A stretch of DNA of 49,168 nucleotides from Rhizobium sp. (GTDB lineage Bacteria > Pseudomonadota > Alphaproteobacteria > Rhizobiales > Rhizobiaceae). This document shows, piece after piece, positions 37,034 to 46,715 of the stretch. Made by a program: the position numbers and the translations under genes. Location of the stretch: contig DPXQ01000139.1 in the NCBI GenBank assembly GCA_003527225.1, positions 88,238-137,405 of the forward strand, read 5' to 3'. The notes under the pieces were generated by a model that saw only the letters and a program-made list of their open reading frames with translations, was not told the origin of the DNA and did not search any database. Position 1 is the stretch's first letter. The number at the start of each line of letters is the position of its first letter.

Positions 37034-38311
37034 ATGAGCAAAGTCAGCGGAAGCAACGGCGGTGACTCCAAGAATACCCTCTATTGTTCATTCTGCGGCA
37101 AGAGCCAGCACGAAGTCCGGAAGCTGATTGCCGGACCGACAGTGTTCATCTGCGATGAATGCGTCGAATTGTGCATGGATATTATCCGTGAAGAGAACAA
37201 GAGCTCGATGGTGAAATCCCGCGATGGCGTTCCCACGCCGCAGGACATCATCAAGATCCTCGATGAATATGTCATCGGCCAGAGACAGGCGAAGAAGATC
37301 CTGTCGGTGGCGGTACATAACCACTACAAGCGCCTCTCGCATGCCTCCAAGGGCGGCGAGGTGGAACTGGCCAAGTCGAACATCCTGCTTGTCGGGCCGA
37401 CCGGCTGCGGCAAGACCTATCTCGCCCAGACGCTGGCTCGCATCATCGACGTGCCCTTCACAATGGCGGACGCGACGACGCTGACAGAAGCCGGTTACGT
37501 GGGCGAGGACGTCGAAAACATCATCCTGAAGCTGTTGCAGGCTGCCGACTACAATGTCGAGCGCGCCCAGCGCGGCATCGTCTATATCGACGAAGTCGAC
37601 AAGATCAGCCGCAAGTCCGACAACCCTTCGATTACCCGCGACGTGTCGGGCGAGGGCGTGCAGCAGGCGCTTCTGAAGATCATGGAAGGCACGGTTGCCT
37701 CCGTTCCTCCCCAGGGCGGTCGCAAGCATCCGCAGCAGGAGTTCCTGCAGGTGGATACGACCAATATCCTCTTCATCTGCGGCGGCGCCTTTGCCGGCCT
37801 CGACAAGATCATCTCGGCGCGCGGCGAGAAGACCTCCATCGGCTTCGGTGCGACGGTGACCTCTCCGGATGACCGGCGGGTTGGGGAAGTGCTTCGCGAA
37901 CTCGAGCCGGAGGATCTGGTGAAGTTCGGGTTGATCCCTGAGTTCATTGGTCGTCTGCCGGTTCTGGCGACGCTCGAAGACTTGGATGAGGACGCGCTGA
38001 TCCAGATTCTGTCTGAGCCGAAGAACGCGCTGATCAAGCAGTATCAGCGTTTGTTCGAGATGGAAGACGTGGAACTGACCTTCCACGAGGATGCGCTTCG
38101 CGAGATCGCAAAGCGTGCCATCATCCGCAAGACGGGCGCACGTGGCCTGCGTTCGATCATGGAGAAGATCCTTCTCGATACGATGTTCGAGCTTCCCGAG
38201 CTGGAAGGCGTTCGTGAGGTCGTGATTTCCGACGAGGTCGTGCGTGGCTCTTCCCGTCCGCTCTATATCTACGCGGACCGCCAGGAAGAGAAGGCCAACG
38301 CCTCCGCCTGA
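37034..38311 (+). CDS. clpX: ATP-dependent Clp protease ATP-binding subunit ClpX
   Basis: AAA+ unfoldase that feeds substrates to ClpP. 425 residues from the ATG at 37034, with GAAGGA seven bases upstream; the open frame upstream to 36953 is leader. Zinc-binding domain cysteines C18, C21, C40 and C43, Walker A GPTGCGKT (121-128), Walker [11 protein letters not shown], the GYVGEDVE pore loop and the IGF loop in [10 protein letters not shown], which docks on ClpP, are all present. In alphaproteobacteria ClpXP degrades cell-cycle regulators such as CtrA. Nothing unusual. Confidence 0.98.
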   Translation: MSKVSGSNGGDSKNTLYCSFCGKSQHEVRKLIAGPTVFICDECVELCMDIIREENKSSMVKSRDGVPTPQDIIKILDEYVIGQRQAKKILSVAVHNHYKRLSHASKGGEVELAKSNILLVGPTGCGKTYLAQTLARIIDVPFTMADATTLTEAGYVGEDVENIILKLLQAADYNVERAQRGIVYIDEVDKISRKSDNPSITRDVSGEGVQQALLKIMEGTVASVPPQGGRKHPQQEFLQVDTTNILFICGGAFAGLDKIISARGEKTSIGFGATVTSPDDRRVGEVLRELEPEDLVKFGLIPEFIGRLPVLATLEDLDEDALIQILSEPKNALIKQYQRLFEMEDVELTFHEDALREIAKRAIIRKTGARGLRSIMEKILLDTMFELPELEGVREVVISDEVVRGSSRPLYIYADRQEEKANASA

Positions 38312-38333
38312 TGAACCGCTGAAATCAAGGAAG

Positions 38334-38357
38334 AAGCCCGCCTCGTGCGGGCTTTTT
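38334..38357 (+). terminator. Intrinsic terminator of clpX
   Basis: AAGCCCGC and GCGGGCTT arms around a 5-base loop, followed by a T-run, 22 bases after the clpX stop. Confidence 0.92.
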
Positions 38358-38627
38358 CATTTTTGGGCTATCGTGACGACAAATCCGTTCGAAGTGGCAC
38401 TTTTCTGCCCGAGGCAGGTTCCCCAATCCGGGCGCTTGGTCTAGAAACGCAGAGCGGCGCATCGTCTTCTGTGGTCGCTGGTGCGTCCCGGTCCGGCGCG
38501 GAGGAAGGCGGTGGTCGGGTGGCAACGGTCCGATCCAGCTTCGCGTTAGCTATCCGTGCTATGTGTATCTGTGAGTCCCTGTTTGTAATATGCCCGTCAC
38601 AAACGTGGCGGGGGCCGTTTCGGCAGG
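38358..38627. other. Gene-free stretch before lon
   Basis: About 270 bases between the clpX terminator and the lon promoter. I see no gene, hairpin or repeat in it. Confidence 0.55.
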
Positions 38628-38656
38628 CTTGAATTCATGGTCGCGCCTCTCCACTT
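38628..38656 (+). promoter_or_regulatory. RpoH-type heat-shock promoter of lon
   Basis: CTTGAA (38628-38633), exactly 17 bases, CCACTT (38651-38656). This fits the rhizobial RpoH pattern CTTGAA-N17-CCANNT in every specified base. It lies 83 bases upstream of the lon ATG, consistent with lon being a heat-shock gene. Confidence 0.7.
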
Positions 38657-38738
38657 GTTGGGGGAGCGAAAATAATGCCCGCTGGCCCCGGCCGGCGGGA
38701 ATTGTCCCCTCACAAAGGGACGACGGAAAGGAAATGAC

Positions 38739-41159
38739 ATGACCGAAGTTACGTCTGCTGCACCCGAGAGCAACACCTACCCGGTATTGCCGTTGCGCGA
38801 CATTGTGGTCTTCCCGCATATGATCGTGCCGTTGTTTGTCGGTCGCGAGAAATCCATTCGCGCGCTGGAAGAAGTCATGGGTTCCGACAAGCAGATCATG
38901 CTGGCGACCCAGATCAATGCCGGTGACGACGATCCGGAACCCTCGGCGATCTACGAAGTTGGAACGGTGGCCAACGTCCTGCAACTCCTGAAGCTGCCTG
39001 ATGGAACCGTGAAGGTGCTGATCGAAGGGCGCGCCCGCGCGAAGATCGACGCATATACCGACCGCGAGGAGTTCTACGAGGCCACCGCCCAGGTCCTGGC
39101 CGAGCCGGAAGAAGATCCAGTCGAGATCGAGGCACTGAGCCGCTCCGTGGTTTCCGAGTTCGAGAACTACGTCAAGCTCAACAAGAAGATCTCACCGGAA
39201 GTCGTCGGCGCCGCAAGCCAGATCGAGGACTATTCGAAGCTCGCCGATACTGTCGCCTCGCACCTGTCGATCAAGATCACCGAAAAGCAGGAAATGCTGG
39301 AGACGGTGAGCGTCAAGTCGCGCCTTGAAAAGGCACTGGGCTTCATGGAAGGCGAAATCTCCGTCCTTCAGGTCGAGAAGCGCATCCGTTCGCGCGTCAA
39401 GCGCCAGATGGAGAAAACCCAGCGCGAATACTATCTGAACGAGCAGATGAAGGCGATCCAGAAGGAGCTCGGCGACGGCGAGGACGGCCGCGACGAGATG
39501 GCCGAACTCGAGGAGCGTATTGCCAAGACCAAGCTTTCCAAGGAAGGCAAGGAAAAGGCGGAAGCCGAGCTGAAGAAGCTGCGCCACATGAGCCCGATGT
39601 CGGCGGAAGCCACAGTCGTACGCAACTATCTCGACTGGCTGCTCGGCCTGCCCTGGGGCAAGAAGTCCAAGGTCAAGGTTGACCTCAATGCGGCTGAGAA
39701 AATCCTCGACGAGGATCACTTCGGCCTCGACAAGGTCAAGGAGCGTATCGTCGAATATCTCGCCGTCCAGGCGCGTGCGACGAAGCTGAAAGGCCCGATC
39801 CTGTGCCTCGTCGGCCCTCCGGGCGTCGGCAAGACCTCGCTTGCGAAATCGATCGCCAAGGCGACGGGACGCGAATATATCCGTATGGCACTCGGCGGCG
39901 TTCGTGACGAAGCCGAGATCCGTGGTCACCGCCGCACCTATATCGGCTCGATGCCCGGCAAGGTCATCCAGTCGATGAAGAAGGCGAAAAAGGGCAATCC
40001 GCTCTTCCTGCTCGATGAGATCGACAAGTTGGGCCAGGATTACCGCGGCGATCCGTCCTCGGCTCTGCTGGAGGTGCTCGATCCGGAACAGAACTCGACC
40101 TTCATGGACCATTACCTGGAAGTCGAATACGACCTGTCCAACGTGATGTTCATCACCACGGCGAATACGCTGAATATTCCAGCACCGCTGATGGACCGCA
40201 TGGAGATCATCCGCATCGCCGGCTATACGGAAGACGAAAAGCTGGAAATCGCCAAGCGGCACCTGTTGCCGAAGGCGATCCGCGAACATGCGCTGCGGCC
40301 CGAGGAATTCTCGGTCAGCGACAGTGCGATCGTCGCGATCATCCAGCAGTATACCCGTGAGGCCGGTGTCCGTAGCTTCGAGCGAGAGCTGATGAAGCTG
40401 GCACGAAAGGCTGTGACCGAGATCATCAAGGGCAAGACGAAGTCGGTTGCCGTCACCGCGGAGAATATCCATGACTATCTCGGCGTTCCGCGCTATCGCC
40501 ACGGCGAAGCGGAAGGCGAGGATCAGGTCGGTATTGTCACCGGTCTGGCCTGGACCGAAGTGGGCGGCGAACTGCTGACCATCGAAGGCGTGATGATGCC
40601 GGGCAAGGGCCGCATGACGGTCACCGGCAACCTGAGGGATGTGATGAAGGAGTCCATCTCGGCGGCCGCGTCCTATGTCCGGTCACGGGCAGTGGACTTC
40701 GGCATCGAGCCTCCGCGCTTCGACAAGTCGGACATCCACGTCCACGTTCCGGAAGGGGCAACGCCCAAGGACGGCCCGTCGGCCGGCGTGGCCATGGCCA
40801 CCGCCATCGTCTCGATCATGACCGGCATTCCGGTCAACAAGGACGTCGCGATGACCGGTGAGATCACGCTTCGCGGTCGGGTTCTCCCGATCGGCGGTCT
40901 CAAGGAGAAGCTGCTTGCCGCACTTCGCGGCGGTATCAAGAAGGTTCTGATCCCGGAAGAAAACGCCAAGGATCTGGCGGACATTCCGGACAATGTGAAG
41001 AACAATCTGGAGATCGTTCCGGTCTCGCGCATGGGTGAGGTTATCAGGCATGCGCTGGTCCGGGTTCCCGAGCCGATCGAGTGGGACGGAACCGTGGAAA
41101 CGCCGGCAATCGGTACCGTTGAGGCTACCGAAGAAAATGGTTCGGCGATCGCTCATTAA
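38739..41159 (+). CDS. lon: ATP-dependent protease Lon
   Basis: Cytosolic AAA+ serine protease for damaged and short-lived regulators. 806 residues: N-terminal LON domain ([22 protein letters not shown]), coiled-coil middle region, Walker [10 protein letters not shown] (from residue 359, K365), Walker [12 protein letters not shown], and the C-terminal protease domain with the Ser-Lys dyad S681 ([10 protein letters not shown]) and K722 ([10 protein letters not shown]). In Sinorhizobium, lon mutation is known to raise exopolysaccharide production. AAAGGA precedes the ATG. Confidence 0.98.
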   Translation: MTEVTSAAPESNTYPVLPLRDIVVFPHMIVPLFVGREKSIRALEEVMGSDKQIMLATQINAGDDDPEPSAIYEVGTVANVLQLLKLPDGTVKVLIEGRARAKIDAYTDREEFYEATAQVLAEPEEDPVEIEALSRSVVSEFENYVKLNKKISPEVVGAASQIEDYSKLADTVASHLSIKITEKQEMLETVSVKSRLEKALGFMEGEISVLQVEKRIRSRVKRQMEKTQREYYLNEQMKAIQKELGDGEDGRDEMAELEERIAKTKLSKEGKEKAEAELKKLRHMSPMSAEATVVRNYLDWLLGLPWGKKSKVKVDLNAAEKILDEDHFGLDKVKERIVEYLAVQARATKLKGPILCLVGPPGVGKTSLAKSIAKATGREYIRMALGGVRDEAEIRGHRRTYIGSMPGKVIQSMKKAKKGNPLFLLDEIDKLGQDYRGDPSSALLEVLDPEQNSTFMDHYLEVEYDLSNVMFITTANTLNIPAPLMDRMEIIRIAGYTEDEKLEIAKRHLLPKAIREHALRPEEFSVSDSAIVAIIQQYTREAGVRSFERELMKLARKAVTEIIKGKTKSVAVTAENIHDYLGVPRYRHGEAEGEDQVGIVTGLAWTEVGGELLTIEGVMMPGKGRMTVTGNLRDVMKESISAAASYVRSRAVDFGIEPPRFDKSDIHVHVPEGATPKDGPSAGVAMATAIVSIMTGIPVNKDVAMTGEITLRGRVLPIGGLKEKLLAALRGGIKKVLIPEENAKDLADIPDNVKNNLEIVPVSRMGEVIRHALVRVPEPIEWDGTVETPAIGTVEATEENGSAIAH

Positions 41160-41202
41160 GCGATTTCTGCCACACTCTTGCCAAAATGGCACATCGAGAC
41201 GG

Positions 41203-41232
41203 AAAAGGCTGGCGAAAAAGCCAGCCTTTTTT
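41203..41232 (+). terminator. Intrinsic terminator of lon
   Basis: AAAAGGCTGGC and GCCAGCCTTTT form the stem around a short A-rich loop, ending in six T residues, 43 bases after the lon stop. Confidence 0.94.
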
Positions 41233-41365
41233 GTGCAAATTCTTCAAAGCTTCTTGTTTTTCAGGCCATTGCAGTGCTTTTGGGTTGCGAAGGGCAGATG
41301 CTTACGTATTCTCCGCTCGACATTATTAATTGAGTCGTTTCATACCAATCAGAAAGGGTGGAAAC

Positions 41366-41641
41366 ATGAATAAGAACGAACTCGTATCCGCAGTGGCCGA
41401 GAAGGCCGGTCTCACCAAGGCCGACGCCGCTTCCGCAGTTGACGCCGTATTCGAAACCGTTCAGGGCGAACTGAAGAACGGTGGCGACGTACGCCTGGCC
41501 GGTTTCGGTGCCTTCACGGTTTCGCGTCGCGAAGCTTCCAAGGGCCGTAACCCCTCGACCGGTGCGGAAGTCGATATCCCGGCACGCAACGTTCCGAAGT
41601 TCTCGGCCGGCAAGGGTCTGAAGGACGCTTGCAACAGCTGA
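41366..41641 (+). CDS. hupB: DNA-binding protein HU
   Basis: Abundant nucleoid protein that bends DNA non-specifically. 91 residues from the ATG at 41366 (MNKNELVSAVAEKAGL). The DNA-binding arm is ASKGRNPSTGAEVDIPARNVPKFSAGK, and the FGAF turn is present. The open frame to 41330 is leader. It has its own terminator and is separated from lon by another, so it is a single-gene unit; the order lon-hupB is the usual one. Confidence 0.97.
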   Translation: MNKNELVSAVAEKAGLTKADAASAVDAVFETVQGELKNGGDVRLAGFGAFTVSRREASKGRNPSTGAEVDIPARNVPKFSAGKGLKDACNS

Positions 41642-41703
41642 TCCATCCGTCACCTGCATCGGCGGCCGAAGCGGCCACGGGCAGGGGGCAGGATCCAAAT
41701 GAT

Positions 41704-41730
41704 AGCCCGGCCTTCGCGCCGGGCTTTTTT
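41704..41730 (+). terminator. Intrinsic terminator of hupB
   Basis: AGCCCGGC, loop CTTCGC, GCCGGGCT, then a T-run, about 60 bases after the hupB stop. Confidence 0.93.
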
Positions 41731-41809
41731 GCGCCAATTGTCATCCGCCTGTCATTGGCATGACGCAAAAGCCTCCTGTCGCTTTTTCATGGAAGCAGGA
41801 GGTTTCCCC

Positions 41810-44008
41810 ATGGCCATCAATTTTTCGCGTGCCGCCCTGACCGCGGCGCTATTGGCATCCGCCGCCGCTCCCGCTTGCGCCGAGCAGGTTTTCAACCGCA
41901 TCGCTTCCTTCCCTGTCGCCGGCAATCTGCCCGCTGACAAGGATGCGAAGTCCGTGTCCTCCGCCGAGATCATCACGGCGACCGAAGACGGCATGACGCT
42001 GATCTACAGCGACAGCCCGCTCGGTGGCATCGGCTTCGTCGACATCTCCGATGCCAGGGCACCGAAGATCGCTGGCGCGCTGATGATGGATGGCGAGCCG
42101 ACCTCGGTCGCGGTTGCCGGTGGCAAGGTTCTGGTCGCCGTCAATACCTCGGAAAGCTATGTGAAGGCCTCAGGCAAGCTCGCGGTCGTCGACATCGCCT
42201 CGAAGAAGGTCGATGCGACTTGTGACCTCGGTGGCCAGCCGGATTCCGTCGCGGTTTCCGCGGACAAGAGCTTTGCAGTCATCGCCATCGAGAACGAGCG
42301 CGACGAAGACCTGAACGACGGCAAGCTCCCGCAGATGCCGGCCGGCGATCTGGCGATCGTCACGCTGAAGAACGGTGCGGCCGACTGCGCCTCGATCAAG
42401 CATGTCGCCGTGACCGGCCTTGCCGAGGTCGCAGGCGAAGACCCGGAGCCGGAATTCGTCTCCATCAACAGCCTCGGCGAAATCGCCGTCACGCTGCAGG
42501 AAAACAACCATGTCGTCATCGTGGACGGCAAGACGGGAAACGTTAAGAGTCATTTCTCGGCAGGCACGGTCGATCTTTCCGGCGTCGATACCAAGTCCGA
42601 CGGCGCATTGAAGTTCACCGGCAAGAAGGATGGCGTCAAGCGCGAGCCGGATGCCGTCAAGTGGCTCGATGACAACCGTCTGGTCGTCGCCAATGAAGGT
42701 GACTACGAAGGCGGTTCGCGCAGCTTCACCATCTTCGACAAGACCGGCAAGGTCCTCTTCGAATCCGGTCCGTCGCTGGAACACGAAATCGCGCGGATTG
42801 GCCATTTCCCGGACAAGCGCGCCAAGTCGAAGGGCGTCGAGCTTGAAGGCTTGGAAGCCGCGACCTTCGGCGGCCAGAAATACTTCTTCGTTCTGTCCGA
42901 GCGCGCCTCGGTTGTCGGCGTCTACAAGGACACCGGCGCCGAGCCGGAACTCGTTCAGATCCTGCCGTCGGGCATTGGGCCGGAAGGTGCGGTTGCCATT
43001 CCTGGCCGCAATCTGTTTGTCACCGCCAACGAGGTAGACCTCGTCGAGGACGGTGGCGCCCGTTCGCATGTCATGCTGTATGAGCTGGCGGAAGGCGTGG
43101 CCGCCTATCCGACAATCCGTTCCGAAATGGTCGATGGCGCGCCGATCGGCTGGGGCGCGCTTTCCGGTCTCGTCGGCGACGCCGAAAATGCCGGCACGCT
43201 CTATGCGGTGAATGACAGCTTCTACGGCATGCAGCCGCAGATCTTCACCATCGACGCGACCAGCAAGCCGGCCGTCATTGCGGCCGCGCTGCCGGTCACC
43301 CGCGGCGGTCAGGCGGCACAGAAGCTCGATATCGAAGGCATTACGCTGGACGGCAAGGGCGGCTTCTGGCTCGCCTCCGAAGGCAATAGCGCCAAGCTGC
43401 TGCCGCATGCCCTCTATCATGTCGACGCCAAGGGCGAGATCAAGGAAGAGATCGCACTTCCGGCCGAGCTCACGAACAATGAGATCCGCTTTGGCTTCGA
43501 AGGCGTGACCATGACCGGTTCCGGCGACGATGCGACGCTCTGGATGGCCATGCAGCGCGAGTGGAAGGATGACGAGAAAGGCTTCGTCAAGCTCGTTTCC
43601 TACAAGCCGAAGTCCAAGGAATGGGGCGCTGTGCGCTATCCGCTCGACAAGGGCGAAACCGGTTGGGTTGGCCTGTCGGAAATCACCGCCCATGGCGATC
43701 ACGTCTATATCGTCGAGCGCGACAATCTGATCGGCGACGCCGCCCGGATCAAGAAGCTCTACCGCGTCGCCATCGCGGACCTGAAGCCGGCCAAGATCGG
43801 CGGGGAACTGCCGGCGGTCAAGAAGGAGGAAGTGCACGACTTCATTCCGGACCTGAAGGCAGCAACCAACGGCTATGTGGTAGACAAGCTGGAAGGTTTC
43901 GCCTTCGATGCGTCGGGCAAGGCGTTCGCTGTCACCGACAACGACGGTGTGGATGACAGCTCGGGGGAAACACTGTTCTTCCCGGTCGACCTCAAGGGAA
44001 CCAACTGA
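41810..44008 (+). CDS. Secreted esterase-like phytase-family protein
   Basis: 732 residues from the ATG at 41810, which has AGGAGG at ideal distance. Signal peptide with cleavage likely after ACA (AALTAALLASAAAPACA/EQ). The N-terminal half looks like a beta-propeller with repeating blade-type segments (GKLAVVDIASKKV, GDLAIVTLKNG, NHVVIVDGKTGNV). The C-terminal half has the phytase-like esterase pattern: LYAVNDSFYGMQPQIFTID, DIEGITLDGKGGFWLASEGNS, GFEGVTMTGSGDD and KLEGFAFDASGKAFAVTDNDG. Probably periplasmic. Whether it cleaves phytate, another phosphoester or a carboxylic ester is open. Confidence 0.87.
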   Translation: MAINFSRAALTAALLASAAAPACAEQVFNRIASFPVAGNLPADKDAKSVSSAEIITATEDGMTLIYSDSPLGGIGFVDISDARAPKIAGALMMDGEPTSVAVAGGKVLVAVNTSESYVKASGKLAVVDIASKKVDATCDLGGQPDSVAVSADKSFAVIAIENERDEDLNDGKLPQMPAGDLAIVTLKNGAADCASIKHVAVTGLAEVAGEDPEPEFVSINSLGEIAVTLQENNHVVIVDGKTGNVKSHFSAGTVDLSGVDTKSDGALKFTGKKDGVKREPDAVKWLDDNRLVVANEGDYEGGSRSFTIFDKTGKVLFESGPSLEHEIARIGHFPDKRAKSKGVELEGLEAATFGGQKYFFVLSERASVVGVYKDTGAEPELVQILPSGIGPEGAVAIPGRNLFVTANEVDLVEDGGARSHVMLYELAEGVAAYPTIRSEMVDGAPIGWGALSGLVGDAENAGTLYAVNDSFYGMQPQIFTIDATSKPAVIAAALPVTRGGQAAQKLDIEGITLDGKGGFWLASEGNSAKLLPHALYHVDAKGEIKEEIALPAELTNNEIRFGFEGVTMTGSGDDATLWMAMQREWKDDEKGFVKLVSYKPKSKEWGAVRYPLDKGETGWVGLSEITAHGDHVYIVERDNLIGDAARIKKLYRVAIADLKPAKIGGELPAVKKEEVHDFIPDLKAATNGYVVDKLEGFAFDASGKAFAVTDNDGVDDSSGETLFFPVDLKGTN

Positions 44009-44035
44009 TACCACAAGCCTCCCAAGGCGGAAGGG

Positions 44036-44059
44036 CCGGGCAGCGATGCCCGGTCTTTT
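44036..44059 (+). terminator. Terminator after the phytase-like gene
   Basis: CCGGGCA, loop GCGA, TGCCCGG, then TCTTTT, 28 bases after the stop. Confidence 0.85.
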
Positions 44060-44101
44060 GTATTTCACGGATCAGGCGTGGCCCAGACCGCCGCGGGAAT
44101 G

Positions 44102-44127
44102 AAAACGGCCGGACAATTGTCCGGCCG
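44102..44127 (-). terminator. Terminator of the aldo/keto reductase gene
   Basis: CGGCCGGACAATTGTCCGGCCG is a perfect 22-base palindrome (44106-44127) followed on the minus strand by TTTT, 24 bases beyond the reductase stop. Confidence 0.85.
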
Positions 44128-44151
44128 CATGAACCTCGCGGACTATGCCTT

Positions 44152-45138
44152 CTACCAGCGCTGGTGCACGTGGGGAGCGATCAGTCGGTCATAGACTTCG
44201 CGAGCCGCCGCCATGACATCGGCGGAAATCGCCGGGAGGTCGGACGCTGCCGCGTTGCCCTTGGCCTGGGCCTCGTTGCGGGCACCTGGAATGACGACGG
44301 TGACCGCGTCGTTCATCAGGATCCAGCGCAGCGCGAAGGCGGCCATCGCGGTGCCTTCCGGAACCAGCTTGCGGACTTCCTCGACCGCCTGCAGGCCAGT
44401 CTCGAACGGCACGCCGGCAAAGGTCTCGCCGACGTCGAAGGCCTCGCCGTGCAGATTGAAGCTGCGGTGGTCGTCGGCGGAGAATTTCGTCTTGCCGGTT
44501 ATCTTGCCGGACAAGAGGCCGCTTGCCAGCGGCACGCGAACGACGATGGCGATTTTTTTCCGCTTGGCTTCACGGAAGAACAGGTCGGCCGGGCGCTGCC
44601 GGAAGATGTTGTAGATGATCTGGACGCTCACCACGCCCGGATATTCGATCGCCTTCAGCCCTTCTTCCACCCTGGCGACGCTGACGCCGTAGTTCTTGAT
44701 CTTTCCGGCCTGTCGCAACTGATCCATGCCTTCGAAGACTTCGGGCCGGTAATACACATCCTGCGGCGGGCAGTGCAGTTGCACGAGATCGAGGGAATCG
44801 ACGGCGAGGTTTTTCAGCGACCGGTCGATGAAGCCTTCGAGATTGGCCTTGGTGTAGCCCTCGGTGACATGCGGATCGAGCCTGCGTCCCGCCTTGGTCG
44901 CCACCATCGGTCGCTCGCCGCCGCGTGATTTTAGCACGTCGGCGATGATCTTTTCCGAGCGCCCGTCGCCATAGACATCGGCGGTATCCACAAAGGTCAC
45001 TCCGGCGTCGAGCGCGGCGTTGAGGGCGGCGCGCCCGTCGGCTTCGGAGACCTCGCCCCAGGATCCACCGATCTGCCACGCGCCGAAGCCGATGTCGCCG
45101 ACGGTAAATCCGGTACGTCCGAATGGATGCTGTCTCAT
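44152..45138 (-). CDS. Aldo/keto reductase
   Basis: NAD(P)H-dependent carbonyl reductase with a TIM-barrel fold. 328 residues. The catalytic tetrad is D51 and Y56 (VDTADVYGDG), K82 (VATKAG) and H122 (VQLHCPP). The cofactor segment at the end reads VTVVIPGARNEAQAKGN. The substrate is unknown. It has its own terminator and no obvious partner gene. Confidence 0.93.
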   Translation of the reverse strand: MRQHPFGRTGFTVGDIGFGAWQIGGSWGEVSEADGRAALNAALDAGVTFVDTADVYGDGRSEKIIADVLKSRGGERPMVATKAGRRLDPHVTEGYTKANLEGFIDRSLKNLAVDSLDLVQLHCPPQDVYYRPEVFEGMDQLRQAGKIKNYGVSVARVEEGLKAIEYPGVVSVQIIYNIFRQRPADLFFREAKRKKIAIVVRVPLASGLLSGKITGKTKFSADDHRSFNLHGEAFDVGETFAGVPFETGLQAVEEVRKLVPEGTAMAAFALRWILMNDAVTVVIPGARNEAQAKGNAAASDLPAISADVMAAAREVYDRLIAPHVHQRW

Positions 45139-45340
45139 GGTATGTCCTCGCTGATTTGCTGTATCGTTGCCGTATCAATTGTCAGGCTGTCCGGCAAGTT
45201 GAGCCCAGGCTTGACGGCGGTCTCAGCCGTAAAAACACCGTGATGGGGTGAAATAGGGCTTCGGCCTTGCCATATGAGGCGTTGGCGCAGGGTTCTTGTA
45301 ACTGCGGCCCCGATGGAGCCCGCGCAATGGAATCTCGCGC

Positions 45341-46444
45341 ATGAAGCTGGTCTGGAAGCTGATCCGATACCTGCCGCTTGTCGCGGCCTCGCTGGCGATC
45401 TGGGAGCTCTCCCTTTCCGCTTATCGGACCGGTGTGGCATTCGGGATCGTGGATCCGGTGCGGCTTGCCGAATACCGGCTTTATGCGGCCGGGACGGGAG
45501 AGTTCGTCGACCAGATCGAAACGGCGATCGCAGAGCAGGACTATGCCTATGCCACCGCGCTCTACGAACTCGGTCTTCGCTATGGCCACGACCTGCCGCC
45601 CGATCTGCGTGAGCGCGCCGAGGCGACCTGGGCGCAACGGGCCTATGCCTCCGGTAGCCGCGCCGCGCGAGGCTTCGTTTTCGGGAGTGTGGACAGCGGC
45701 GCGGAAATTGCCGGCTCGCTCACCAGCGATCTGATTGGCGTCGGCGATCTGCGCGATTTTTCCGTGCAGGGGTTCAGCTATGTGGCCGGGCGCGATTACG
45801 ACCCGCTGCTGCTGGGTTTGTCGGCCGTCGGTATCGGCCTGACGGCGGCGAGCTACGGTTCGGCCGGAGCCGCTGCCCTTCCCGATGCCGGCATTTCCCT
45901 GATCAAGAATGCCTATCGCACGCGAAAGCTGTCGCGGCCGTTGACGGCCTATTTCTGGAAGACCGCGACGCGACTGGTCGATGGCAAGGTGTTGAAGACG
46001 GAACTGGCCGCGATGGCCGATGAGGGCGCTGTCGGCCTCGGTCGGCTGGAAAAGGCCGCCGCGAAGGTGCTCGACCGGCAGGCCGCGAAGTCGCTGCTCG
46101 ACGACGCCGAAGTTCTGACCGATATCGGTCGCAAAGGTGGGATGCGCAGCTCGGTTGCGGTCCTATCGCTCGCCGACGGACCGAAGGACCTGCGTAAACT
46201 GCAGCGTGTCGCCGGCCATTTCGGCGACGAATCGCATGCCGTCTTCAGATTTCTGGGGCGCTCGGTGTTGCGCGTGGGCTATGGCCTGTACGCTGTCTTG
46301 TCTGCGCTCGCCTCGCTGGCGATGATTCTCATCGTGGCCCTGATCAGACTTCCGACTCAGCTGGCGGTTCGCTTGCTCGTTCGCCGACTGGGGCTGGGCG
46401 AGGGGACGGTGCAGGCGATCCGACCATTGATGCGGCTGTGGTAG
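45341..46444 (+). CDS. Membrane protein of unknown function
   Basis: 367 residues. One helix at the N-terminus (YLPLVAASLAIWELSL), a possible second hydrophobic region (PLLLGLSAVGIGLTAAS, about residues 150-166) and one near the C-terminus (YAVLSALASLAMILIVALI). Between them is a charged, mostly helical region with an EQDYAYATALYELGLRYGHDLPPDL stretch. No family recognised. Codon use and GC match the chromosome, so it belongs to the core side of the islet boundary that starts 64 bases downstream. Confidence 0.75.
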   Translation: MKLVWKLIRYLPLVAASLAIWELSLSAYRTGVAFGIVDPVRLAEYRLYAAGTGEFVDQIETAIAEQDYAYATALYELGLRYGHDLPPDLRERAEATWAQRAYASGSRAARGFVFGSVDSGAEIAGSLTSDLIGVGDLRDFSVQGFSYVAGRDYDPLLLGLSAVGIGLTAASYGSAGAAALPDAGISLIKNAYRTRKLSRPLTAYFWKTATRLVDGKVLKTELAAMADEGAVGLGRLEKAAAKVLDRQAAKSLLDDAEVLTDIGRKGGMRSSVAVLSLADGPKDLRKLQRVAGHFGDESHAVFRFLGRSVLRVGYGLYAVLSALASLAMILIVALIRLPTQLAVRLLVRRLGLGEGTVQAIRPLMRLW

Positions 46445-46507
46445 GCAAAAGATACGCACCGGAGGCGATCGACGCCAAGTCTCCTGGAGCATGTTTCAGG
46501 CTTTGGG

Positions 46508-46534
46508 AAAATGGTGGGCGATGAGAGACTCGAA
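46508..46534. repeat. Left attachment-site repeat (partial tRNA-Val 3' end)
   Basis: 27 bases identical to 48682-48708. Bases 46512-46534 equal the last 23 bases of tRNA-Val: ACCA, acceptor strand, T-stem strand and all of the T-loop. Identity stops exactly at the T-loop border, where the sequence changes from CTCCCG to AACGGG. No other part of a tRNA is nearby. Confidence 0.9.
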
Positions 46535-46715
46535 AACGGGCCTGCCGCGCCATTTCGCTCGAACATTTTGGTCCGTAAGGTGCCGTAATGCCTCAGCTTT
46601 CCGCTAATCCTGCAAGGTGCTTTGCGCTTGCCTTGCTGTGTGAGTTTCGTAGCAGTTCGGCCGTGATGTTGCAAGTAGGAGTTCCCAAAGTTATCCTTGA
46701 GTGAAGAGGTAGTTC

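Noticed and set aside
42170..44068. 632-codon frame antisense to the phytase-like gene
   Set aside because: Shadow of the real gene's codon pattern; no family motif, and the sense frame has signal peptide, ribosome-binding site and terminator.
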